Below are positions 46,526 to 57,710 of a stretch of 64,000 bases of DNA, one piece after another (the stretch's first letter is position 1; each line of letters opens with the position of its first letter). The translations under genes and the position numbers were made by a program. Location: NCBI GenBank assembly GCA_008508345.1, contig QNGE01000755.1, positions 166,834 to 230,833 of the forward strand. Reading direction: 5' to 3'. This stretch comes from Paragonimus westermani (lineage: Eukaryota > Platyhelminthes > Trematoda > Plagiorchiida > Troglotrematidae). The notes under the pieces were generated by a model that worked only from the letters and a program-made list of their open reading frames with translations, was not told the DNA's origin and ran no database searches.

Positions 46526-47779
46526 GATGCTTAGTTACGACGCGATTATGGACTATGAAGGTCTTGGTCGTTTTGATAACCCAGATCAACAAGTGCCGTC
46601 TACATGGTAGGGGCGCTTGTCACTACCCATAACGTTTGTTGAAAACACATTGACATAGGTAGTGGCAAATATTGAATTCTTTTCCACGAAACGCAGCCGT
46701 TTCTGGTTTTTGGTTCTTTTTTCTTCTTTTTATATTTATTTACTGTTCTACAACATCGTGGAAGATTGTCAGGGTAAACGGTGACCCAAAGCATAACAAT
46801 CACTGGTAGGGTGACAGCCAACCCCCTTCCGTGGTCTGAATCACTATCCTAGACTGATACTCTCCATAAGTTACGAATGTAAACCATGGTCAGACCTATA
46901 TTCAAGGCAGGTGAACGGGTACTTTCTTGAAAGCTGTGCGTTAATTGACGTCGCTTATATCTCGCACGAAATAATGGAGAGTTTGTTGCACATCATTAAG
47001 TTATCACAGAAAGTGAATACTACCAGTATTGTCATAGGTTTCGCACTCCCATAGAACTTTCACTCATTCCATTTTACACAGGAGTTCCTATTTTCACAAG
47101 AAGTCGGATGAAACGTATAAAACAATTCCGTACCCTTGACCGGTTATCAACATTGTTCAAATTACACCAACCAAACCTGACACTAATAACTAGTGTCTAT
47201 CCTCCGATAATTCTACACTGAATCGGATTAGGTCGAGTTCTTGGACCCGCCATGAAAAGAGTCTCATCGAATGAACAAAATAACCAGTTCCACAGGGACA
47301 AAGAATTAGGATGACAAAGAAAGGCTGTAGAAATGAGCAGTTTATTAGTCAGTAATAGGCACAAAACCGGATTGAAATTGAAGCGGAATTAAAGTGGACA
47401 TGGAGCTCGACGACTTGAAATGTCTTGTTAACAGCACATGAGATCCTGCGTTTGATAGTATCGAAAATCATGCTGCCATTAAATGAGAGGTGGGAGTCTG
47501 TTGTCTCTTTTCTGATAGGCACGGTAGATATTTTCAACACCAAAATTGCATATTTTTCTATCTTGATGATAATTCTATGTGAATATTACACTCGCGAGAT
47601 TCCTTCTCAACAAAGCTTCTGTTGTGACATCACTTCGAAAATACGTTATATCCAACTGTCACCACGCTGAACGAAATTCGCCTACGGGAATAGTGGATAA
47701 ATTCAAAATGAACATCTTGTCTGTTGTAAGATATCTGCAGCAAATTTAGTACAAATGAAGTTGTCATCGAATTCGATTA
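46526..47779. other. No gene identified
   Basis: No gene, RNA or repeat recognised. Confidence 0.5.
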
Positions 47780-47870
47780 CAACACTCCTGAGGAAGGCCA
47801 CCCGAGGTGGTTGGAACGTAGAGTATTAAAACTTGCTCGTAACGTTGTGTTATTCCCAATTTGTTTATCA
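47780..47870 (+). repeat. Conserved hairpin motif, copy 3
   Basis: ACAACACTCCTGAGGAAGG, stem CCACC-CGA-GGTGG, TTGGAACGTAGAG, then CGTTGTGTTATTCCCAAT. GAAAC is GGAAC here. ACAAC/GTTGT can pair as an outer stem. Same orientation as copy 2, with the same downstream TTTGTTTATCA. Confidence 0.8.
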
Positions 47871-50314
47871 ATCCTTCTTGTCTATTACGATCACCAGTAA
47901 ATCTATGCCACATGCCAATTTCACTGCTAGCCGTAATCCACCTGGGAGTGCAGATAGAAAAACGGAGCTCAGTAGTACTCTCAATTAGAGATTTGTTGAA
48001 GTTCCCTCTGCAAAGGTCCGCAAGCACAACTAAGGGAACCAACAACTATTTAGTGAGGATGATGTTAGTTGTGACAAGGCGCAGCAGGTCGTCTGATTGT
48101 CGACCAGAATCAGCGATGTTTGCTAAAATCAACAACTGTTAGAGAGGTTATGAGAGGGCAACTCAACGTAACCTGTGCAATCATTTTGAAACCGTGACCG
48201 TTTAAATGAATTGGTACGTTCTGTCCATAAGAATTTTGTACATAGGCAACGCATCAGGAGTGCTGACAGGCTTGCCTATACTTGAATATCGATTCTCCTC
48301 TGACATTTGATGACTGTCCGTTGTAAATAAAGCTGTGACCAAAATATAGACAAGCAGCTCCATAGAACAGTTTGGTTACTATACCAACCGAACTGGGGGG
48401 TTGTAATTGCTGAAGTGTGAACTTACTCCCTTCACCATGCTACGGCGTTTTTCTTTAATCATTAATGCTCCATTGTGCACAGTTATTCAACTTTCGACTG
48501 GCTTGTTGTAGAATTTGGTTTCGCGGAAGGCTTTTGATAAAGGAAATATCTTTATTTGATTCTATTCCCGATCTCTCTTTAGCAGCACTGAACTCGTATA
48601 AAAGTGTTTGTGAAAACAACAGTTTGCGTACCTTCATGTACGCGTTTGGATTATTGGAAACGGAGTTCAACAGACAGACTGTTTCCATCCACTCTCTTGT
48701 TTGACCTGTACATATGAACAAAATCAAGAGACGGTTACAGAGCTGGTCCGAAAAATAAGGAAGGCACAGGATAATTGGACAAAAGGCTAGAACAGCTTGA
48801 TTATGGTTCGGTAATGCAATCCAGACAGTGCATGAAGATTGTGACTGTTTCGACCGTCGACAGGTTGCAACATTAAACCACTGCCGACGAACTGGCAGTG
48901 ATCAATTACACGGTGTAAACATCCTCTCCACTCAGTAAAACCCTGTGGCATTAGTGGCGTAACAGCGCCCCACAACCAGCGCGAAGTTTCTGTAATTTGC
49001 ACTGATCCAAGAAATTTAACATCAGCAAACAAAGACTTACGTCGCCTCTGTTCCGAACCGTAACGAAGTTGTTTGGTTCACCTAAGCAATCGCCGTGTAT
49101 CTTCGTTAGTTTTACGAGCGATTGCTGCCGGAGAACAGTAGTTGTTGGAAAGAGTTTGCTGGCTAAATCATTTTATGGTGATGACTGACAGGTGAAAATT
49201 GCAAATGAAAATTAGAACAAACCAGATATCACGAGTGATGTAACAATCATGAAAGAATTACGGCCTTTTGCGGGGATTGGAATCAGCTTGCAAAAAATGC
49301 CACCCGAACCTGTCACGTGCGGTGTTCTTCGAGAGGGGGTGCTTGCCTTTTCACGTTCAAGTAGTGTGGAATGAATGAGTCGAAGTAGTGAAAATGATAC
49401 AATTTTCACGGAGACATTCGGTATGAAACAGACGTTTTTCATTTGGAGCAGCATGCTATATCATGTGACTTCACCTTGTAGCCGTGTCCGTCAATGTATC
49501 AATAACAGAACAACATTACTGTATATAGGTTACCAAAGATACGTACAAAACTGTTCGTCATCTACCTACAAGATTACAAAAATACTTTTGCCAAATTCCC
49601 ATTTCACAATAGGTGTTTGGCTGCGCGCAGGATAATAGATGTTTCGCCTATCCGACAACCGGTGACAGCAAATTACCTGACTCTTCATAAAACTCCATCA
49701 ATTTCCATGTAGTTATTTACTCTACTTTGCAAATACGTCCAATATACAATTTTTACTTAGGATAACCATGGTATACCTCCCCAATGTGACCTGAGAGGAA
49801 TTCCGAATCAGTACAATAAAGATTCTTTCAACCTGATATATATACACAAGTTTGTTAGGGTTTATTAATTCAGTGTTATCAGGGATATATCTGTTTTTGG
49901 CGAGAACCAAAATACTGACAATTTGGTACTTACGTTCTAGAATCCTTCAAATTCATATGTTCGCATTCTGCAACAGTTTGATTTATCAACATTTTCCCTC
50001 GTTTGTGTCAAGCACAATGTGATAAGTATAACTGTTTTATTAATGAAGAGACTACCTACCCAATGATGTGAAACAAAATCAGTTCAACGGACTTGCAACA
50101 GAAGAGGTGATGAAGCAAATCGGGGACTGATACATCATTGTTATTAATCCAAACATACAGGATACAAAGAGGGCAAAATGTGATGCTGTTGATACTTTTA
50201 AATATTGACACTTTGCGGGAAACGATTGAACCTTTCCACGACAGAGCCCATTTCTAATGTTTCTACTATCAACTCGAACTAACAGTAACCTCCACACCAG
50301 ACGTAGCTTGTCAA
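47871..50314. other. No confident gene
   Basis: A forward segment near 48530-48700 (SLFDSIPDLSLAALNSYKS) is protein-like without a clear acceptor. Nothing else seen. Confidence 0.4.
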
Positions 50315-50355
50315 ACTACCGAGGAGCTCTAATGAGAGCGAAACTCGAGTCTAGT
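50315..50355 (+). ncRNA. Hammerhead ribozyme with mutated core
   Basis: ACTA/TAGT stem I (4 pairs), CCGAGGA in place of CTGANGA (U4 changed to C), stem II GCTC/GAGC perfect with loop TAATGA, then GAAAC TCGA GTC. The invariant U4 is lost, so cleavage should be abolished or weak. Confidence 0.8.
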
Positions 50356-50436
50356 GCTTCTTTTCGAAAGAGGCTGGCTGGAAAGTCTATCTGAATGAGA
50401 AGGCTGCCATCAATTGTGAGTGATGGTCAACTTGAA
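50315..50436 (+). mobile_element. 5'-truncated hammerhead SINE (copy 3)
   Basis: Begins within the hammerhead and continues through the family tail (GAAAGAGGCTGGCTGGAAAG ... GTCAACTTGAA). The tRNA-like head is absent. Differs from the 41.4 kb tail by several substitutions. Confidence 0.85.
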
Positions 50437-51179
50437 GCCAGGGTCTTTAAATCATCAAATCGATACCGATGCATTCCTGTTTACCAGTCCTGTTTTCTCC
50501 CTATAGCTCGTACCAGTAGGTTGGAATCACTACGGAGAAACAAAACTATCATAACGCTTCCTGATGTAAGTTGTGGAATTGTACTGGTACACCAGAAAGT
50601 CGAACCACATAGTGGTTATCGAGCATTGACATAGATTCATGTGGACTGAACTGACCATCTAGACACACCGCTAAACGTACCAGTTAATCTGCCATCAAGG
50701 GAAACCCGTCGCTCAGTATAATTCTACCTTAATACTGCAGGCGTGAAACTCACAAACAAATAATTTGTGTTGACCTGTAGGATATAAATCAGTTTATGAG
50801 CATAAGCTCACATGCCACTCTATAACACAAGTTAATGATGTAAGAAGTGTATTTCTGCATTGAAACTTCAAAATTCTTAGGGATTATCGAACAATCGCAT
50901 GGACCCTTGGAGATTGAACTATTTACGAAAAAACACCACGAGTCGAGAAAAGTGCAATTCAGTGAGTATCGGCATTCTTTGTGATCCAACGTTACTACGA
51001 CTTTCCTGAAACCCGCAAAAAGAGTTCTGCTCAAGCAAATTGTCCTTATTGGCTCGGTGGACACTAATCAGTTTGTGAACTTGATCTCATGTTTCACTGT
51101 ATAACATAAGGTAATGCTCATCTTGGATACTATCAACTCACTGATAGATATTAATTCTAGCTCTATACTTTTCCGTAGT
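50437..51179. other. No gene identified
   Basis: Two loosely similar segments, 50786-50840 and 51068-51120 (ATCAGTTT-TGA...CTCA...TATAACA...TAATG), suggest an old local duplication. Confidence 0.35.
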
Positions 51180-51660
51180 CTGCAACTGGGGCAGTATCCA
51201 GACAACTTTTGTGAACCAGTTCATCTGTATACGCCCGGATAGACTTTATTTGACGTGGATGGAGCTGAAATGGCAATCCCAATGGATTCTGTGCTAGCTG
51301 GTATCCGTGCGGGTTGTCCTGAGAAATAATGAAGGAGCAATTCAACAGATAGCGCTTCGTCTACGATGAATACACATGGTTTGCATAATCAATTCAGAAG
51401 CCTATTGGAAGCATTCGCAAATAAAAGACATCACAAAGACGCTTGATCCGGAAAATGGCATTATGTTTATGATTTGGACATTATTCCCGAAAGACATCAA
51501 CCCGTGCTGTGCTTACCGTTTCATAGTGTACATGATACGGTTACGAGTTACAAACCAGAGAATAAAGGAGAACTTCTTTGTGACACTTTTCAAACACTTT
51601 GTGACACATAGAGCTCTTGGTATTCATATGTTCGCCGAGCTTGGCATTTAGGTTGCATTA
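51180..51660 (+). pseudogene. Decayed PLE reverse transcriptase
   Basis: Forward pieces: DVDGAEMAIPMDSVLAGI (matches QIDGVAMGSPLGPxLA), then, frameshifted, MVCIINSEAYWKHSQ (the segment after YVDD), and further LVFICSPSLAF (resembles the RxICSP block of the thumb). Stops and shifts throughout. Belongs to a PLE lineage different from the 13.1 kb copy. Confidence 0.6.
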
Positions 51661-52399
51661 GGTTGCAAACGTTTCATCACCAGGCGAGGTGACATCAAAG
51701 TGTCTATTTCCGATTTTAATCGGACGAAGGCCTGTGACCGCAGACAAACTGATTGCAGCGTTGCGAATGAGTGATTGAAAAAACCACTTAATTACTGACC
51801 ACAACCAAGAAAGTTCCCACAGTTTCAATTTCCAAGTTAACCTTGATATACTGGTTCATTTCTTATTGCGAATACAAGCATACTTATCATATACGGAGAC
51901 ACGCCTCAGCGGACACATTCCGAGATACATGTGTACATCTGGAACTGTCATCGTCCGAAATGCAGTCCTAAATGTCTATTGCAAGATGGGACATGGAATC
52001 TATGGAGTTGATACCTTCCAGAAAAGTTGCCAACAAAATGCAAATGAAAATCTGAGGATGGTGGAGACTTCTGTGATTTATCGAACGGATTCAACCATGT
52101 ACACCGAGAAATGTGCCGGCGTTTTTTAATTATTCTGCTCTTCTATCACGTTGCCCTCTGAAAGTCCCAGTTTCCTATGGTGTTTACTAATCAACGCTCA
52201 CATTTTTCGAATTTCTGAAAGCCTCCGACGACCATTTGATCACGACACGTGACCCTCTTATCGATTTCATTTGTTATCTGAAAGGTTTGATCAATTTGAC
52301 TTCAAGCATTTTGCTTGCATATCACAATATTGTTGCCTTTCTTGCTGGCCGCATATTGTCTGCTCCAAGTTTTAAACACTGAGTTCCCTCAATATAGTT
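51661..52399. other. No confident gene
   Basis: An 87-codon forward frame at 51866-52129 has no recognised motif. Confidence 0.4.
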
Positions 52400-52568
52400 C
52401 ATCAAGACAGCAAGAAGACATACATTGCGAGATGCAAGCATTTCGTTTATTCTCATCAGTCGGTTACATAAAACATTCGGTTATATAGGTTAAGCGCGTA
52501 GCGTCAAAACAATGAAATGAACGAACTTCACTTGGTTTCAATCAGGCTTCACTGCCACGGCAACGAAA
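52400..52568 (-). repeat. Left arm of an inverted repeat around the second gap
   Basis: Exact inverted complement of 53122-53290 over 169 bp, with no mismatch seen. The right arm starts at the first base after the N run. Between this arm and the gap are 70 bp of unpaired sequence. Confidence 0.95.
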
Positions 52569-52638
52569 TTGATTGCGTCAGTACCTTTTGCCAACAAAGG
52601 GCCGGTGCGTGACGCTTGATCAACATTGCCTCTGAGAA

Positions 52639-53121
52639 NNNNNNNNNNNNNNNNNNNNNNNNNNNNNNNNNNNNNNNNNNNNNNNNNNNNNNNNNNNNNN
52701 NNNNNNNNNNNNNNNNNNNNNNNNNNNNNNNNNNNNNNNNNNNNNNNNNNNNNNNNNNNNNNNNNNNNNNNNNNNNNNNNNNNNNNNNNNNNNNNNNNNN
52801 NNNNNNNNNNNNNNNNNNNNNNNNNNNNNNNNNNNNNNNNNNNNNNNNNNNNNNNNNNNNNNNNNNNNNNNNNNNNNNNNNNNNNNNNNNNNNNNNNNNN
52901 NNNNNNNNNNNNNNNNNNNNNNNNNNNNNNNNNNNNNNNNNNNNNNNNNNNNNNNNNNNNNNNNNNNNNNNNNNNNNNNNNNNNNNNNNNNNNNNNNNNN
53001 NNNNNNNNNNNNNNNNNNNNNNNNNNNNNNNNNNNNNNNNNNNNNNNNNNNNNNNNNNNNNNNNNNNNNNNNNNNNNNNNNNNNNNNNNNNNNNNNNNNN
53101 NNNNNNNNNNNNNNNNNNNNN
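52639..53121. other. Assembly gap (483 N)
   Basis: Run of 483 unresolved bases inside a perfect inverted repeat. Open frames read through it are artefacts. Confidence 1.
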
Positions 53122-53290
53122 TTTCGTTGCCGTGGCAGTGAAGCCTGATTGAAACCAAGTGAAGTTCGTTCATTTCATTGTTTTGACGCTACGCGCTTAA
53201 CCTATATAACCGAATGTTTTATGTAACCGACTGATGAGAATAAACGAAATGCTTGCATCTCGCAATGTATGTCTTCTTGCTGTCTTGATG
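53122..53290 (+). repeat. Right arm of the inverted repeat
   Basis: Mirror of 52400-52568. Carries the hammerhead-like motif at 53228-53262. Confidence 0.95.
53228..53262 (+). ncRNA. Hammerhead-like motif with minimal stem II
   Basis: CGA (stem I), CTGATGA core, G-AATAAA-C (one-pair stem II), GAAA core, TGC-TT-GCA hairpin (stem III), T-C cleavage position, then TCG (stem I). All core residues are in order and both short stems pair, but stem II is nearly absent, so activity is doubtful. The mirror copy is on the minus strand at 52428-52462. Confidence 0.35.
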
Positions 53291-53740
53291 CTCCAATTTT
53301 GTTATGGTAACAGAAGAGATGTGTGCATAAGCCACCCATACCATAATGTGGGGTCTTGGTAAATTCATGCATGTTAATAATTGATTCACTTAATGTTAAG
53401 CTTACCAGCATGTCCGGGATCCGATTCGTTGCACACCGTGCTGTCCAAGGACGAATAAATCGAAGTCACTCAATACAAATGTGATATGTACTTCACTGAA
53501 TTGAATTGAATTAGTGTCAACGTATATTCTTATTATGGCAGTTGACAAAAACATGAATAAAACCTGTTTTGTTGTTCAGTCCCACCCAACCAGTAAACGG
53601 GTTATAGTGTCCTCGAAGGGTCAAACCAATACCCTAGAAACTGTCAATGGCAGTATAAACAAAATTTTGGGGAAAGACAGTCATAGATAAAACAAACTTA
53701 TTTGAACGGAATATAGGTGTGCAACTGTAACTTAGTGTAT
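53291..53740. other. No gene identified
   Basis: Nothing recognised. Confidence 0.5.
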
Positions 53741-54102
53741 TCATAACAGCTGCTGCCTCGAACTTATGCGGAAATGGATTTTGCACACTGAAAACCCAAT
53801 TATGATGCCCACATCTGAAATGACGCCATAATGAATATGCACGGCTATCATCCGTATTGGTTTTGGATCAATCAAGATCGCCAATACGGCTAAGTAAAAT
53901 GACGTAGATCTGAGTAACGAAAGCAAAATTATAGCTAATCTAACAGCATACGATGAATCGTTAAAATAGTCAGCACAGCTGTACAAAATCACCCGACAAA
54001 TATAAAGCTGAAGAAAGACGCCCATATAGAAGAGGATGGTTGAGTAAATGAAAGCAAAAACATCGTTGTGTTTCGTCTCTTGCAATACGTAAGCAATATT
54101 TT
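53741..54102 (-). CDS. Candidate terminal exon of a multi-pass membrane protein
   Basis: After a CACTCAG acceptor the minus strand is open for 120 codons to TGA. Three or four hydrophobic segments are visible: FAFIYSTILFYMGVFLQLYI, AVRLAIILLSLL with SFYLAVLAILI, and GVISDVGIIIGF, separated by short polar loops (CADYFNDSS, DPKPIRM). This could be the end of a transporter or receptor. No family signature. Another frame is open over the first third, and no upstream exon joins cleanly. Confidence 0.35.
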
Positions 54103-56549
54103 CTGAGTGTCATTGAAGCTATATAGTATACATTGGATTCCCGACATCCTCCGCATTTTGTACAGGCGGCGTACGCCACAGCAAACTGTTCCCACGATTT
54201 TGGTTAAATTTATTCTTAAAGCATACGGGAACTCGAAATCTGCAGTCGTTTTTGGGTGATGTTCAAGTTGTGTAAACCAAAAGCTTCCGTTACTTGTAAG
54301 TATCTCCTTCAGATTAAGTATCCTCCTGAAACTTCCCTTGTTAATTACTGTCTCAACAGATTATCAGTGTCAGTTGAGAAATAAATAAATAAATGTTGAC
54401 GAAACCTTATTGATTTTGCCGGCGGCGTCCAAGTTGTAACATTGTCCAATCAAAAATGAACTGATTTCTAGTTCTCCAACTGCCTGGACTGTTGTTCATT
54501 GACAATACACAGTTGTATTGTTAATGGAAGAAGCGATGGAAATGGCATACAAGCTAAGCATATACAAAACCTCATTTTTGTTGTTTTCTAGTAATGCTAC
54601 TAATCACAGTAAACCGTACTTCCAAGTGGAATTCAGCGGGTTAATTTCCTTTGTGTTAACTGAAAGAAAACAAAGTATCAGACAGATGACAATGGCTCTA
54701 CGTTTGCAAGTTTCATTCTAAAACCTTTTTCAACACTCCACCTAGTATTTTAATCTTGATGTATAAACCGAATTCCAGGCCCTCACCGTTCCGAAGTGAG
54801 GCTCTCTGCTTGAGAGTTATTCCGAGTATTTCAGGCAGAATCTTCTGGTTCACCAGGTATGGTGCACTTTTTGTGAAATGGATGTAATGGAAACAATCTG
54901 ATTATAGGGAGGCGATTCATTCCCGACTAGCTCAGGTCAGATATTTCAAACTAACCAAGTACACATAGGGTGCATTTAACAGAGTTATATCATTGGGCTG
55001 TTTGAGCAAAGATTCAATTAACCATGCAGGGTACATGGATGGCTGACGAGCTGTGTACACGAGCTACATTTATTCATAGCAAATACAATCTACATGGTAT
55101 TCGGTCTCCGTAGGTATTAGAAGGATACTCAGAGACAAAGTATTCCCCATCATTGGGCAAGCTGAGCAAACCAGGTTCCAAAGTTAGCAACAATTTGTGC
55201 AAACATCACACGTAAAATCTTTTAAACGGTAAATATACAACACGATTTCTACATCACATTCCATACTATCTGATGAACGAGGTAAGTGAAATGAACCACT
55301 CAAACCACCAATCGCATTCGCAACCCCACGTTTTAGTCCAAATCACGTTTGATTTACCCAATACGTGAGTGTAGCGCTGTTTTGTCCATTCATCTCAGTC
55401 GCGTTTGCGGATTGCCCCTTTCAGGAGACGCAGTTATGATAAAAACTGACAACGAAAGAATGCGTACAGTAATGCTAATTCAGCAAACTACAAACAATGT
55501 TTGGTCCTTCATTGATTTGACCGTTTTAAATGCATTAATTCATTGCGATGACAAACGCAGTCTAATCCTATTGAAATGTTAAAAATTGATGGAAGTCTTC
55601 TGCAAGCCTGAGTTCGTTTCTTCTACCAAAACGTATAGATATTGCACAATGAGCGACAATCGTTCGAAGTGCATTATCCGAGGATAAATCAGCGTGGAGA
55701 GGTAGTTGCTAATGTTGGGGAAATAGTTAACTGTCCGATCTGTTCACTGTGAAACAATACGTCCAATGTTACTACGAACATTCTGCAGGCCAGCGACATG
55801 GTGCGACTGTTGCGTGTGCTTCAAAAGAAAAGAGACTGTGCGAGACATAATTTATTGGTATTGGCATGTAAAAATCCACCGAAATTCCAACATTACATTG
55901 CCAAAGAAGGTTTGTGCTAAACCGTTAGCTACATCAAGACTCACTAGCTAGACGCCTTCCTGAGGCATGTGAACACTACCAGCATGACTGAATAACAGCG
56001 AGGTGCAGCCCACTTTGATACTTGACTCAGGGCACCAAGTCTCACCACATGTGGCGTTCGATCCAACTTGTCGCCCGCACAGTCTTTAACACTGGTCTCC
56101 ACGGAAGCTGTCGAAGGTTGGCTGAGGAATCCACAGTTGTGTGCTCAGAAAACATTGTACGGACCTACGGTCGTCATGACCTCCTTGGTCAATTAAATGC
56201 CTTTCAACTCAGAAGTGTTTGCAACAAACTGTTCATGATTCTGCTTGCTTCACAATTCTGGTGAAAGGGTGACATGTTTTTGACCGATTGGACGATAAAT
56301 AAACCGAAACAAACTGTTCCGCAAACTGTTTTCGGCAGTAATTTCCGTTAGATAACATGTGACCAAGCTGACAAGTATTATATTGGCATTTTCCGGTCGA
56401 AATTACCTATTGTAGTCATGAGAACGACAGAGTAGCGAACAAGATTGTTTTCTGTGTTTGATCGTCAGGCTAATTACAACACGATAAATAAGAAAAACAG
56501 CCTCTAAAAGAGATAACTGACTAATTATGCAATTACATCAAGCGTAACA
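54103..56549. other. No gene identified
   Basis: Short frames at 54518-54721 and 55349-55582 show no motif or splice support. No RNA gene or clear repeat seen. Confidence 0.45.
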
Positions 56550-57710
56550 ACAAACACGTGGGCATCCCAAAGTATGAACTAAGAGAACTGTTGGCGCTCT
56601 GTACAAGTAACGTACAGTTTTGTTCAACAATGCAATCTACCGACAGAGAGATAGAGCGGCAATGGACTCATCTCTAGGTCCCTTGTTAGATGACGTTCTC
56701 ATAAGTAAACTAGAGCCTAACTAATTGGATGCAGTCATCGAACAATTTGCATTTTACAAACGCCATGTTGATGATATTTTTTGCGTCATCAACGAGAATG
56801 CTAACTAGGACAGAGTTATGGCAGCTTTTAACTCCGCACGTAGCAGTGTTAAATTCACCAAGGAGTCACGGAACAATGGTGAAATAATTTTTTTGGATGT
56901 TGGCATAGTAAGAAGAGAAGATGGTTCAGTCCGACGAACTGTGTACAGAAAACAGACATGGAGTGGCCAGTACATTCACTTCGACAGTTTTTTCCGCTAA
57001 ATCAAAAACGAAACCCCATAATATGCCTGAAGGGTAGAGCGTTAAACATCTCCACCTCTGACACTGCAAGCGGAGCTAGACTTTCTACAAGAAGTGTTCA
57101 TGCAGAATGGCCACCCAATGTGTTTCATTCAGAAGGCGATGCAGACGGTAGATTTGAAAACTTGCGTTTATTAGTCTTCCTTTCAAGGGAGATCCCATGG
57201 CCGAATTTACCTCCAGAAAGCTAAGAAAGTCAGTCGAAACAACCTACTTTGGCGCTCAATTGTGTGTCAGTTTCCGTTCAACACGCGTTATCATGTCACA
57301 ACCCAAAGAAAAAATTCCATGTTCTACAACCAAATATTGTGTATACTCATTTGTTTGCTCGTGTCGAGCATCACATATTGGTCGTACTACAAGGTGATGG
57401 TCGGACAGAGTGCGTGAACACTATCCTGCATGACTGAACAGTGGTGTGATTAAAACGGTTTCAAGCGTGATTATTGCTCACTTGACAGACTCCAGTCATT
57501 CTGTCAGTAAGAAAGATGTCTTTCGGATTGTCTACCGAGTGCCAAAGAATCGATCAAAAATGGAGATTTCGAATGCTGACCGTTGCCGAAGCCATCAGCA
57601 TCCGATTGCGCAACCCTGACCTCTATGCCCAGAGGAAGTTCGTGCGGACACTTAACCTTCCCTGGCCCACAATCAGTCAAGCCCATGATTTGCATTTTGC
57701 CAAGCACCGA
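56550..57710 (+). pseudogene. Decayed PLE, RT palm to C-terminus
   Basis: The most complete of the dead copies. Forward order: GIPKYELRELLALCTSNVQF, AAMDSSLGPLLDD (AMGSPLGPLLAD), FYKRHVDDIFCV (YVDD with Tyr to His), FLDVGIVRREDGSVRRTVYR, SGQYIHFDSFF, QAELDFLQEVFMQNGHP, CVYSFVCSCRASHIGRTTR (GIY-YIG start), REHYPA, and AEAISIRLRNPDLYAQRKF with LNLPWP at the end. Several stops and shifts. Codon-level similarity is closest to the 13.1 kb element. Confidence 0.9.

Noticed and set aside
52538..53173. Open frames of 170-211 codons across the second N run
   Set aside because: Same artefact; the flanks are an inverted repeat.
55270..55300. CTGATGA...GAAA on the plus strand
   Set aside because: The position after stem III lacks the required U-H, and stem I does not pair.
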